The position numbers were made by a program, and so were the translations under genes. This document shows, piece by piece, positions 37,659 through 49,367 of a stretch of DNA of 64,000 nt (its first letter is position 1; every line of letters begins with the position of its first letter). This DNA comes from Timema cristinae. Lineage: Eukaryota > Arthropoda > Insecta > Phasmatodea > Timematidae. The stretch lies in the NCBI GenBank assembly GCA_039000515.1, contig JBCFYV010000012.1, positions 5,307,637 to 5,371,636 on the forward strand, in the 5' to 3' direction. The notes under the pieces were generated by a model. It did no database searches. It worked only from the letters and a program-made list of their open reading frames with translations, and was not told the DNA's origin.

Positions 37659-38495
37659 CAGGCATGTTAAACTCGTTCAATTGGAAATTGAAAATACTGA
37701 GGGAGCCACATTTCAGAAAATTTAAAATTGTAATATTTTTAATTTAAAAAAAGTCAATTTTAAAATTCTTACTATTACAAAAAATAAAATAGTTGGAATT
37801 TTTTGTTTGCAGCTGTGGTGTGAGTAGGTCCCTATTAGGGTTTGAATATTGTATTGAAGTAACTTTCAGTGTGACAAATGTGTGTCTGAGAGCCATGTTT
37901 CTCGGCCGTGTTTTATTCATTTCCATAAGAGAAAACAATGTTTCACACTTGTATACTAACTAATGTATAAATTTGGTTTGAAAATTTAGACATTTTTGGG
38001 AATCGATCTGTAATGAGTAGGCCTAGGACTACATAATAAAAGCTTGGTGTACCAACCTCACTTAATAGATTCCTTCAATTTATAATGACAAACTCCCATA
38101 AACTATTATTATTATTATTATTTAGCACCGCGTCTTACTACCCGTTTGGGTTATACGCTTTAAGTACTAACTACGCTTATGGATTAGGAATTAATAAGGT
38201 TGAATTAGAGGAAGTGAACCCGCATTTGCGTGGAGGGAGAGTGAAAAACCACTTAGGAAAAACTATCCCCACTTCACCCGATCTAGATTCGAACATCGAT
38301 CTCCCCGTCCTCCACAGCCGGGCTCAACACGACTAGTGCGTTAGCCAACTACGCCACCGAGGAGGGTCCCATAAACTAAAATGGTGTATTTATTCAACAT
38401 TAATAATACGATGAATAGGGACACAGTGGATGGTTGATTAAAAGGTTCTAGGGCCGCACAAAGATATGGATTGGCCCACAAATTTGACATGCCTG
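37659..38495. mobile_element. hAT-like element split by a SINE
   Basis: Left end CAGGCATGTTAAACTCG and right end TTTGACATGCCTG are the CAGGCATGTCAAA-type TIRs of hAT elements. A hexamer CTGTAT lies near both ends but not flush. The family-1 SINE at 38106-38366 is nested inside. No transposase domain was recognised. Confidence 0.6.
38106..38366 (-). mobile_element. tRNA-derived SINE, family 1
   Basis: Full copy. Target duplication TCCCATAAACTA at 38094-38105 and 38367-38378. Confidence 0.93.
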
Positions 38496-39307
38496 CTGAA
38501 CTGTATCCTAGTTTGTCTAATTCTCGTTTCTTTATTTCCATCATGTTTTATATAAAGGTAATTTAGAGCCAATGTAAGTGTTTACTCGCATTAGTGTCGA
38601 GGAAGATTGGGAAATCATCCAAGAAAAATCCTCCTCAGTAGCTTAGGCTTCACCTAGATCTATATGAAACACCTGGTGAAAGAATCAGCCATTCAGCGCT
38701 ATCTACGATCAGAACCACAATGACTCAAAATGGCACCTATCTAACTTGATTGCATGAAAACTAGTTAAACGACAAAGAGTATAGAAATAAGGATGGTAGC
38801 CGAGAGAAACTTGTTCTGTATGGTGTGTTTGAGAAAATCACGGTGGGGAAATTTATAAGGGGGCAGAGGGAAACGAGAGATCAAGTATGGCAGGCTAATA
38901 AAACTAGGCAAGAGAATGCAGATTGGGGAAAATTATACCAAAGGCGGATTTTATTTTTTTTAAGAGTCAAATTATTAAATCTTCACACATCTCAACTGTG
39001 CTGTGTGTGAGCAGAATGCCCAAGATCTCAAATGCATAGTAAATCTTTTGACATGTACACTTGTTTGGTTCCCTAATCAGAAACTTCAAAATCGTCTCGT
39101 TTGTAAAGGTGTTAGAAAGTATTAATTTATCATAAATTGACAAAGAAAATAAATAAAGAATTACACCCTCGGATCACACTTTAACCAGGAAATTGATAAT
39201 TTTGTATGTTTCCATGGAGTCGAAACATTATCATGTAGGATGAAGTAAGCTAGTGGGTGTGGGTACTTTGTGGTATAATAGTTAGGTATGCTTTTGTTTG
39301 AAAAATC
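38496..39307. other. intergenic, possible old SINE
   Basis: A stretch at about 38580-38720 (GGAAGATTGGGAAATCATCC on +) may be a very old SINE on -. Nothing else is recognised. Confidence 0.35.
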
Positions 39308-39308
39308 T

Positions 39309-39868
39309 TAAAGGTCCACTTACACACTCAATATTATTGCACAATATTACATACTGCACAATAATATTGAGTGTGTAAGGTTCATATTGAAGGTTTGCAC
39401 ACTAGATTGAGGAATATTAATATTCATTGAAGCTTTGGCAATATATTGAATATTCACTTATTGCATCGTGTAAGAATGTTATTGTGCACTATAGCCGAGT
39501 CTTTTTACGATCGTCCTTTATCAGTTTTGTTTTCTCTAACCTAAAATACTGGCAATGTCTGTTTTGGAGAAAAAAGGAACAAATAAAGAGATCAGATAAA
39601 TTAGTTTATTTATGTGGTGTAGGCTTATTTTTAAACATAAATAAAGAAGGCCACGGCTCTGTAGAAAGTAAAATCAGAAGAATAGAATTATGAATCATAA
39701 GAAAAATGGCTAATTCGCACTTATTCGCGACATACTTATCGGAACAAGTTACCGATTCAAACTGAACAAATGCACAATAATATTGACCATCTAAGTTCGA
39801 CTCATATAATATTTACAAAATAATATTGCTTCAATAATACTGTATTGAGCGTGTAAGGTGGGCCTTTA
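39309..39868. mobile_element. MITE with triplicated terminal motif
   Basis: Ends AAGGTCCACTTACACACTC and the inverse GAGCGTGTAAGGTGGGCCTT; flanks TTA/TA-like. A further inverted copy of the left terminal motif lies at about 39357-39380, forming a hairpin with the left end. Probably Harbinger-type by target; no transposase is left. Confidence 0.6.
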
Positions 39869-40399
39869 TATATAAAAAAAAATAGGCCCTATCTAACACG
39901 TTTCGCGTGCGCTTGCGTATGCAGTGTTTGTCCATTTAATTTTACTTTAATCTAAAACACTTGAAAAAATCTATTTAATAAATCAGGTTTCATGAGTAAA
40001 CAAAAATTAAATGTAAAGATCTTTCACTAAACATAACCAAAATAATTATAAGGAACAACTAATTAAACAAAATAGTTTTAAAAGAAAAAAATACCTAAAC
40101 AATTTTAAACTAGTTGTAAGCATGTAGATTTGATTTGGCATGAAAATATGTCATAAAGAGTAATACATAACAATTTACTCCATGATATATTGATGATGAA
40201 TTAAGAAAAAATGAAAGTTAATGATAGTTTAATAAATTTTAATCGATCAATATCGATTTAATTTTATAGATCGATATGTATATTAATCGACTATAAATGA
40301 CCAATTGATTTAATAATCTTATTTATTATTTACTAATATTTGATTAGCTTTTATTTACTAGTAGTAGTTACAAATTAATACTTAATTAGACAAAAATCT
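39869..40399. other. intergenic AT-rich sequence
   Basis: Contains a patch of ATCGAT-type palindromes at 40240-40300 and no gene. Confidence 0.5.
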
Positions 40400-40871
40400 A
40401 CAGACTCCGTATCCATAAGGTTCTTAGTAAGAGATCGACTCCACACTTAAAGATTCCACTATCAACAGAGACCATATCCTTAATTCCTTCGTCCTTACCA
40501 CTCCATAGAAGTTGACTCAACTCAACTTTATATTCAAACAAATACAAAATTGTAAAATAATTTTACGCACTGAGCTATTTCAGAAATAACGTGAACATTT
40601 TATAAGAGTATGTTGAGTAGCCACTTATGTTATAATATTATTCTGATAGGATATCGTCTGTTTCACAAGTGACGTCTGCTTGCGCCTAGCTCTAGAAAAT
40701 TTCCTTTCGAAGCGTTTTATTGGACGTTGTTTTCAAATTTCTCATTGAGGCATTGTCACGTGAATACGGATACGGACTGTGTAGACGTGATTTCCATTTC
40801 TAAGGACCATTAAGGACTTATCTATGTTATGGACTTAAGGACTATAAGAATGCGTAGCTTACGGAGTCTGT
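40400..40871. mobile_element. ~470-bp MITE
   Basis: Inverted ends ACAGACTCCGTATCCATAAG on the left and GCTTACGGAGTCTGT on the right (about 28 bp with mismatches). Superfamily unclear; no definite target duplication. Confidence 0.55.
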
Positions 40872-41163
40872 GTCAGGATCTTAAGAAGTGGCAAAAAGGT
40901 AAAAAGAAAAAAGGAACAAAAGAAGAAGAAAATTAGTAAAAGGGCTACCTATGTAAATGAGATTTAGATGTTAAAATAATTTGGATTGGACTTACTTTTT
41001 ACCAATTTTTAAACATTTTCATCTTTTTATTCTTTTTACCCTAAAATAATACCCTTTTGGCCCTTTTTTCCACAATTCCCTTTTAAACATTTATACTTAC
41101 CTTATTTTATTTGATAGGTTTACTTTTTACCCTATTTGCTCTTTTGGTCATGTCATCACTGAG

Positions 41164-41439
41164 AAGGGTGACCTGGCGGTCTAGGGGTAAGGTGTCGGAC
41201 TTTTAGGCTGGGGTCCGGGGCTCAATCCTCGGTCCCGGCACAAATTTATCTGATTACCAAACCCTTCCTTCACCTCTGACAAGACATCTTGTGAATGTGG
41301 GGAATGCCAGGCCTCCACGTGGTTCGGATTCCACTTAATTAGGTCTCCATTTCATCTCAATCACCTACCATTACACTTAGCGTAAGTGCGTATAATCCGA
41401 CGGGTAGTAAGACGCGGTGCTAATAATATAATAATACAC
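41164..41439 (+). mobile_element. SINE family 2, near full length
   Basis: Head GGGTGACCTGGCGGTCTAGG, B box GGGCTCAATCCTCGG, and shared tail with a short (TAA)n. Target duplication TCACTGAG at 41156-41163 and 41440-41447. Confidence 0.9.
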
Positions 41440-41447
41440 TCACTGAG

Positions 41448-42960
41448 GGAGGAATAATATGGCGGTGAATGGTTGCAATGACAACGTTTCAGTGATTGGT
41501 GGCGGACTTTTGTCCTTTTCTGCTTGCATCTATGTGCTGGATTGATTTGATTGAAAAAAAAAATATCTTTGCCATTAATAATGACAAGTTTTTTTATGCT
41601 ACACGGATTAACGGATGTGTAATCGACCAAACTGTATGATGCTATATTATAACTCCATTTTTATTTGAACCACTTTCTTAGTCCTCATGGACAATGACGG
41701 GCTTCATTTAAAAATATAAAAAATAGAATAATGCAGAGTAGCCGATAGAACGTTAAAATACAAATATATCATACTCAAATTATTTGCTCTGTTTCTTCTA
41801 AACCACTCAGCAATTATCGCGAGGAAAAAAGGGAACCAACAGACCAAATAATAAGGATATTTCTATCCAGTAAACTTAATAAAATAGTGAAAAAAGCAGA
41901 GAGAAACATCAGAAGTTAGTTGAATGCAATGTTTTATGTATAAACAAAAGGCAAGTCATGAACTATAGATTATATAATATAAATTTTAAATATAATATAA
42001 ACGACTCTAGCGATATTATACAAAAGGATTTTGACTATATTCAACATTATTAGTTTTTCATATGTCAATTAGTAAGTTCCAGCAATTAACAAAATTTAGA
42101 ATATTTAATTGTATGTATTCTCATGCTCAAGTCTGACAAGGTATGGACCAAAACTTATTAAATATTTTTAGAGATACGAGGACTTTGAACATTTTAAAGA
42201 ATCCAATATATACAAATCTACAAGGGATTCAAGCGCTAAATATATGTATCTCAAAAACATTGCCCAAGTAAAAAAAGGACTTAACAATTTGAACCAATTC
42301 AGTATTATATGATTCAAGGGGCTCCCACCTTAATATATCCACAATCTGAAGGTTATCAACATTTGACGATATTAAATGATTTACAAGCCTGAGGACTTTA
42401 AAGATAAAGTCTCAAAATTACTTAAGTCTGAAGTACTCCAAAGTTTACACATACTACTTCTCATTTTTTAACAAAGCTCATGATTTACGTATCATAAATT
42501 TTCCTCTCCAACAAGGCTTTTTATACAAATTACCCATTAGTGAACATTACACATAATAATTATATTAATAGTCAAACATCTCGCAAAGCTCCTAAGTCTA
42601 AAGGGATTCATGATTGGAAAATATTAAGTATTGCATAAGTAAAATGGACTTTAAGTTCCAAATATATTATCAAAACATTACGTAATATATAAAAGTCAGA
42701 TTAACATATAAAATTATGTCTTCCAGATTCAAAGAATATAATATTAAATATTTTGCAAGTTAAAAAGGATTAAACATATTAAAGATTTTTCCGAGCTTAG
42801 TGAACTTTATAATTTGAAGACGTAATATAAGATGATATCTAAGCCAAAAGGAAATTTACACATACAAAGGCCAAAACATAATTTAGATCTTACATTATTT
42901 AGAACACGCAGATGTGTCCTAGGTTTCTATCCTGTCAAGAGTTTCTTTATCACCGTTCTC
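41448..42960. other. intergenic AT-rich sequence, nothing recognised
   Basis: No frames above background. Confidence 0.5.
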
Positions 42961-43206
42961 CTACCAGTATTTATTTGATCTTAGTTGCTCAGAGAGGAGG
43001 GAAGGAAGGGCTACAAGAGAAAACACAGAAACCAAAATGAGAGGGAAGGGGTAATAGTGGATGGGGAGTATGCGACGAGCAGCGTCGGGGAGATCCCAGA
43101 ATAGTCTTATTTGCTCACGCAACCTTCTCGAGCCGAAAACGTCATACTTTTTCCTGGCATCCTTTGCAAAAAATACATTGTTGAAGCGCCTCCAGGCCTC
43201 GCGCTG
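42961..43206 (-). CDS. unidentified open frame, 81 codons
   Basis: I do not recognise it. After an upstream TGA the frame reads AWRRFNNVFFAKDARKKYDV then REQIRLFWDLPDAARRILP, a charged and compositionally protein-like stretch, before decaying into a hydrophobic end and a TAG at 42963-42961. It has no start codon of its own and no clear splice sites except CTGACAG just upstream. It could be an exon, a retroelement scrap or chance. Confidence 0.25.
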   Translation of the reverse strand, partial: QREAWRRFNNVFFAKDARKKYDVFGSRRLREQIRLFWDLPDAARRILPIHYYPFPLILVSVFSLVALPSLLSEQLRSNKYW

Positions 43207-44105
43207 TCAGTCAACACATTATGTTTGCGGTGACCGGTTGTGTCTTTGAATTGAGACAATAATTATATGAAAAAAACTTTTTTCGGTGTTGTCGAAAACT
43301 TAAATTTGACAGTAAAGTAAAAGTATCAGGTAGCCAAATAAGACTTAAATTTAAATTGGGAATGTGAGAACTGAAAATGTGTCTGTGGGGAGGGATAAGA
43401 AAGAGAGATGGAGTAGTAGTAGTTTAAACTCTTATCAATAATTATTAGAAAATCGACTTTTTGAGATAGAAGAAAATTTAAATTTTCCAAGTTGTTGAAA
43501 AAATCACCCCTCATAACCATAAGAGGTGGAGAGTTTGGAATTTAAAAATAGGGGACAAGAAAATGGCATATAAAAATAAATAACTTTGAGATATTGTAGA
43601 AAATTTTAATTTTGTATAGGCAGACCAAAAAAAATCTAATGATAAACGAATAAAAAACCCAAATATTATCTTAAAAATAGATCGATTAGCGTGACAATTA
43701 CAAAACTAAAACTCGAACTAGCACCTATCTAGGAGCAGATTAAAAATAAAGATTCCTAGTGACATACATCGGTGAGCAGTGATGCTCTTTGCCCATTATT
43801 TACTATATTTCTTTAACAGATTATGTTATTTCATGTATTCTCTTTGGTTATCTGTGATGCTCTTTTTTTCCTACATGTTTCTGTAACAATGAACGTAAAA
43901 ATAATAGTGTTCAGATTGCATTGTCAATTAATTGCATTCGTTTGCGTACTCAATTTGTGGATTAAGTAATGCTTTGTTTCAAATATTAAATTTATTTCAA
44001 TTTATTAATGACAATAATTGGTTTGGGGTAGCAATAATTAGTTTGGTATTGTACAGTACAATGGGTAATTTAAAAAAAAATTATAATTTTGATTTTTATT
44101 ACGTG
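43207..44105. other. intergenic, nothing recognised
   Basis: AT-rich; nothing to annotate. Confidence 0.5.
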
Positions 44106-44260
44106 GGTGAAAACAGATAAAACTGCTAATTTTATTTATTTAATTGAAATGCTTAATGTGAACTTTCTGAACCGATTGATTATGTCAGCTCATGAGAATT
44201 TCTATGAGCGAGAGAGAGATCAAACTTCTAGTTTTATTTATTTAGTTGAAATGTTTGTAG
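44106..44260. repeat. ~105-bp repeat, locus 1
   Basis: About one and a half units containing GTGAACTTTCTGAACCGATT and CATGAGAATTTCTATGAGCG. The same unit recurs at 46458-46624. Confidence 0.85.
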
Positions 44261-44689
44261 CATGTCAATCACACAGTGAACAGCTACAATTAAAGATCAA
44301 TATTTTTATAATTTATACAAGGAAGAGACTATGTTAATTGAATCTACCGCGAAGTTTATTTTCTCTGCCGAGATGCGGTCTAAGAAAATTACGTATCTCC
44401 CTACATTCAAACACGTGGTTGGTACAAAATATCGTCTTTTTATAAATACTGTACTAGATATCAAAGAAGGGGATTAATATTATCGTATTTATGAATAAAA
44501 TAACTTAACGCATACCTGTTCCCGTTGGATGGAGCCGGATAAAATGATATACATTTGCCATGCTGTCTTCAAGAAAATCTAATAAAGAATATCTATATCA
44601 CAAATTCTCGTTAAAATAATATCTAATCCTAAATAATATAATAAAAAACGGATATATTTAAATAAAATATGCTCTTGTTTCTACTCACC

Positions 44690-46135
44690 GTAAAAAGATG
44701 TCCTCGGATTCTCTGGGCAGGATGGTTAGGAGAAAACATTCAAAGAACAACAGCATGGCCGCTTCTGTATACGTATGTTCTCTTCCAACTCCCACACGCC
44801 AAGGAATCTAGGATGGACTCAACCTTGAGACCCTGCTGCCGGAGTTGCCTAGCGGCGAGTCTACGAACCTTACCTTTACCTCACCCCGCAAGATGTTCAT
44901 AATTTTTTTCTCTTTCACCTTGCCTTCATCCTTCCTTCTCCTTATCTATATTTCTGAGTTTATCACCATTTTTCTTTGCTCCATTCGCATCAGGTTTTGA
45001 ACTATATATAAGGGCCACCCGCCAGATTCACTTTACAGACCCATTCTACAACGCCGAGCATCGAAGAAGAAAACTCTGCACCGTCTGTAACGAAGAGGAG
45101 CGACATCCATGGAGCTTGGGTCGTCAGATCCACCGTCTGAGCGACATCCATGGAGTTTGGGTCGTCAGATCCACCACCTCGCTAGCTAGGACGCCACGTC
45201 TAGGGTATTTAAGTATCCTGCTGCCATCGTCAAGTCCTTAAGACTTGGGGTCTAGTTTTTGTTTATTAAAAAACTAGACAATGTAGTTTTAGATTTAAAT
45301 TCTATATTTAATTGGGAAGAAGTTTGTTTTGTTTTAATATGATGTCTAATGGATAGCTAATCCGGTAAATTTCAAGAAGGGGAATTTTTCAGTTGATTCT
45401 TTAAATATTGTGTCTTGTAGTCTGAAGGACAAATTCTGTTTTAGTGACTTAGTAAGTCAAGTCCTGGCCGCTTTGTATGTATCCTTTTAATGATGTATTT
45501 ACATTATGAGCCTCTGGCTTAGGAAGTTATAATGTCCTTGTTATTGACTTATAAGAAAACTTCCATAAGTTCCATTAATCTTTTTGAGTCAAAGTTTTTT
45601 ATGACGCCTTGTACGTCGTGACCATCAGTTCAAGTTATGAACGGCTACTACCAGGTTGTCGGTGTAATTCTTATTACTGTTCAGTTATTAGATAGCAATG
45701 TTTTGGGCTAGGCCAAGTAGTTACGCTTCACGTATTGTATTAGTTTAGGTGCGCAACCCGGGAACTGCTCTAGAATCATAGTGGGGTTCGCGCAAATAAT
45801 ACCCTTTTACTTTTGCCTTTTAATTGGCTCCCATTGTTTGAGCTGCTCTCAATGATCTTGCTATTAAAAATGTATGTACTATTGAAGGCTCCGGTAGTAC
45901 CAAAGGGGAATATGACCGGCCATAGTACCCTATTGTTGACACCTGTTTTATAGCCTTCTATTGCTGTTTAAAGAAACAGATTTTCCTTATTATTCTAAAT
46001 GTTTAATGGATATTATTATGAAAGCGTAATCAAACAAAACTGTTTAAAGTTACATGCATATCTTGTTCACTATCTCTGTTAGTAATTATATTATTGTTCT
46101 CCCTTTTTAGAAATACTTCTACCTGGGCCGGGCGA
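44690..46135 (+). other. possible LTR-type block with TATA box and 41-bp tandem duplication
   Basis: Moderate-GC block. ACTATATATAAGGGCC at about 45001-45017 looks like a TATA promoter. Two copies of a 41-bp unit (GCGACATCCATGGAGC/TTTGGGTCG) follow at 45098-45138 and 45139-45179. Further on, GCGCAACCCGGGAACTG and GTGGGGTTCGCGC form a hairpin. No terminal repeats or coding frames were found. Confidence 0.3.
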
Positions 46136-46261
46136 CTGCACTGCCCTTGTACCCACTGTCAATACTTCACTATTCTCAAGCCTTAATTGTTTCAATCAAC
46201 CTCAAATGTATCACTTTCAATATAATAGTAATTCTTCATATCTTTAATATATTTTATTGTA

Positions 46262-46317
<56 letters not shown>

Positions 46318-46352
46318 GCACCGCGTCTTACTACCCGTTCGGGTTATACGCA
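46262..46352 (-). mobile_element. SINE 3' tail fragment with long (ATT)n
   Basis: (ATT)n of ~55 bp next to AGCACCGCGTCTTACTACCC and the GTTCGGGTTATACGC tail shared by SINE families 1 and 2; nothing of the body remains. Confidence 0.85.
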
Positions 46353-46457
46353 TATTGTATAATAAATCTATCTATTGTTTAATCTTTATTCTTTACTATT
46401 ACAATTATGTAACCTGCACAGCTCTTGTAAAGGTTACAAACTGCGTGACTTTCATGT

Positions 46458-46624
46458 TTAACGTGAACTTTCTGAACCGATTGATTATGTCAGCCATGAG
46501 AATTTTTATGAGCGAGAGAGAGACCAAACTTCTAGTTTTATTTATTTAGTTGAAATGTTTAGCGTGAACTTTCTGAACCAATTGATTATGCCAGCTCATG
46601 AGAATTTCTATGAGCGAGAGCGAT
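46458..46624. repeat. ~105-bp repeat, locus 2
   Basis: Nearly two tandem units of the 44106-44260 repeat, joined by TTTATTTATTTAGTTGAAAT. Confidence 0.85.
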
Positions 46625-47978
46625 AGGCTCAACCAATTTTGCCAGGAGACGTATTTTCGCATAACCTCTAGGTTTTTTTTACATGCAACAATCGACATTA
46701 GACCGATGGCCTTACTTCTCCTCCAAAGGAAGTTGCGCTACGGATTTTTATCACTCGATAGAAATCCATCGACCCCAGCTTGGTTTGAACCTACGAACAT
46801 CGGGCCCTGAGGCCTGCACTTTACCTAAATTGTTAGTATTATTATAGGATATACAGCTATTTGTGCTAACTTGTGTGTGTTTTTTACTAATTTCATATTG
46901 TTCTTCTTGTTTCAACGAAATAACTTTACATAAATCAACACATTCAAAACTTCAAGCAGATAAATCACCCCTCCTATTTTGATTAGCAAAGATGTCAAAT
47001 AAATAATGTTGATAGATATGTAGTGTCAGTTTATTTCTAAAACATTCTTAAATATTTTATTTTAAAAACTATATACTCATTAGGTAAGAAAATATATTTA
47101 TGGTGATCTAAAAAACTAAAATACAGTTTAGGGTGGATTCTATATAGAGTTTAATCAGTGAAGAACATTTTGTGAACAATGGATGTTTTTGTAAACTATA
47201 CATTTTCTCATGGCTTATTGTTGATTTACCACTATGTCTTTTTCTCCTTTTGAATTGATTGTTTGGGAGATTTATGTGCATTTTTATTTATTTTAAATAT
47301 CAGTATTGTGTTGACAGCTACAGAAAATTGTGTATGTTACTATTTATTGTTTTGCAAATTGTGTACATTTTTATTTACTGTAAGACGGATCGTGGAAAAA
47401 AAGTTAACATATTTAATTTGTTCTCGAAGACTAATTTGTGTATACAAATGGTTTGTCTGGAATCTTTTTAGTTTTAACAAAATGTTAGACCTACTTGACT
47501 CAATTAACAAATGCTTTAGGAACATGAGATCGAAAATATAGTAGTGTCAAAAGTGAAATAGATATTTCAAATTATTTCAACTCAATCCATCACTATTGAA
47601 CATATTATAATGTACATTATTAATTGGTCAAATAATTAATTACTATGTCCAAAGTTTTTTTGCGTAGATAATTATTTGTGTAGTCATGATATGGTGAGTA
47701 AGCAGATACTTTTATCTATAACAAGGCACAGTCAAAAGATTGCAATTGCACCGGTTTCTACTCTATTCCTTCAGAGATTTTTAAAGGGGGTGAGTGTTTA
47801 AATAGTAAACCAAATAGAGAGGACGGCGCACAAACAAACATGTTAATTAGTAATGAGAACAAAGGATAAGTGAGAACAATATATTTTAATTAAAGAACAT
47901 ACAAAAAGCGTGATTAGGACACCATCTCAATGAGCATAGTCTATAGGTATTTTATAGATATTAGGTAGCCAGCAATAA

Positions 47979-48010
<32 letters not shown>

Positions 48011-48129
48011 GACAACTAGGGGTGTGAAGCGCCCAATGGATGTACAAAAACATGCCTTAAAGTCAGACACCATCCAACAACATTACATGTTGACAAAATA
48101 CATTTAGTAGGCTAAAATATTGGGTGAGT
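46625..48129. other. intergenic, (AT)n at 47979-48010
   Basis: Apart from the AT microsatellite nothing is recognised. The frames at 47259-47541 are chance. Confidence 0.5.
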
Positions 48130-49075
48130 TCTAGTTCGGTTATTTTAGAGCACCTGTGATAAAGGAACTAAGCGAAGCCCTCTCATAGTGGGCAAGGTGT
48201 GATTAATGTTGAAAGGACAAATACCACGGGCCGTGCCTAAATGGCAGTTAATCCCCCAAGTTGAGCCCCCAACTGGAGTTTGACGAGATTCTACCATACA
48301 AGTGAATAAATAGTAACATGAGCCATGCCTGAGAGGCATACGCGGCCCACAAGTACAACACCCCAAAGAGGAGTACAAAACACAATACTAGTGACTAAAG
48401 CCCGCGAACCAAGCCAGACGGGCAGAGGTGGCCCACAGTTTGAACTCCTAAACCGGAGTTGATATAGACTTATGTACCTAACTAGGTATCATTCCCAGAT
48501 CCTTAAATAACTCGAACCATCCCTATCCCAGCCAGCTACCTCCGGGATAAAAAATGTTCACACTGGGTGAGAAGCAGGAAACATTCCCTTTAGGCTGCTG
48601 GTTCAAGGACTCAGCAGAAGAAACTCGTGAAGCGCGAGAACAAGTAGATCTAATTAAAATAGAACTCTAACCCTAAGCATAGCTAACTTAACTCAGATCC
48701 CTTAAATAACTAATAATAGTGCTAATCACTACGCCTTGTCAAGATATAGACTACTCCTTGTTGTCTCATGATTATGTATAGTTCCTAGTTACTTCCTCCT
48801 ATCCAGTGGGTCTTACATAGCAAACAACGTGATCATCGTCGAGTACTTTCTTCTCTCGGTGCAGCACGTCCGTAGTTCGGATTATTGGTGATAGTTGTAG
48901 CTGTAGTCCTTGTAGTGCTGTAATCACCAATGTATTCATTGTTCTCCTCATTGCAAGCCTGCTGCAGCATATATAGTAGGATTCGCAAGGCCTTGTGGGT
49001 CGGCCACAAGTGAAGAGTGGGGAATGCTTCGGCTTCAATAAATTTTAGGTTCCTTTTCCCCCAATTAAATCTCTG
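48130..49075 (-). other. possible LTR-type block
   Basis: Less AT-rich than its surroundings. On - there is a TATA-like TACTATATATGC at about 48970, many short inverted pairs (CAACTCCGGTTTAGGAGTTC, CAACTCCAGTTGGGGGCTC) and no coding frame. It could be a solo LTR or a non-coding element. Confidence 0.25.
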
Positions 49076-49291
49076 GGTGGACTTTTTAAACTATGTGGTA
49101 ACCAAAAAATAAGTGGGCTCAGGTCTTCAAACCCTTAAATCCACAGAACTTTATTATATAAGAAGTGGAACCCGTTGATCTTTTGTTTAACTTCTTATTT
49201 AAATTAATTACTATTAAAACAAAATCTTAATCAAGACAATGTAGTTAATACAATTGAAAAATACATCAATTTAGTCGAAAAAAAGTTATTA

Positions 49292-49296
<5 letters not shown>

Positions 49297-49364
<68 letters not shown>
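49297..49364. repeat. (AT)n microsatellite
   Basis: About 34 uninterrupted AT dinucleotides. Confidence 0.97.

Positions 49365-49367
<3 letters not shown>

Noticed and set aside
46262..46316. CRISPR-like or coding Leu repeat
   Set aside because: It is the (ATT)n tail of a SINE; no spacers, and the genome is eukaryotic.
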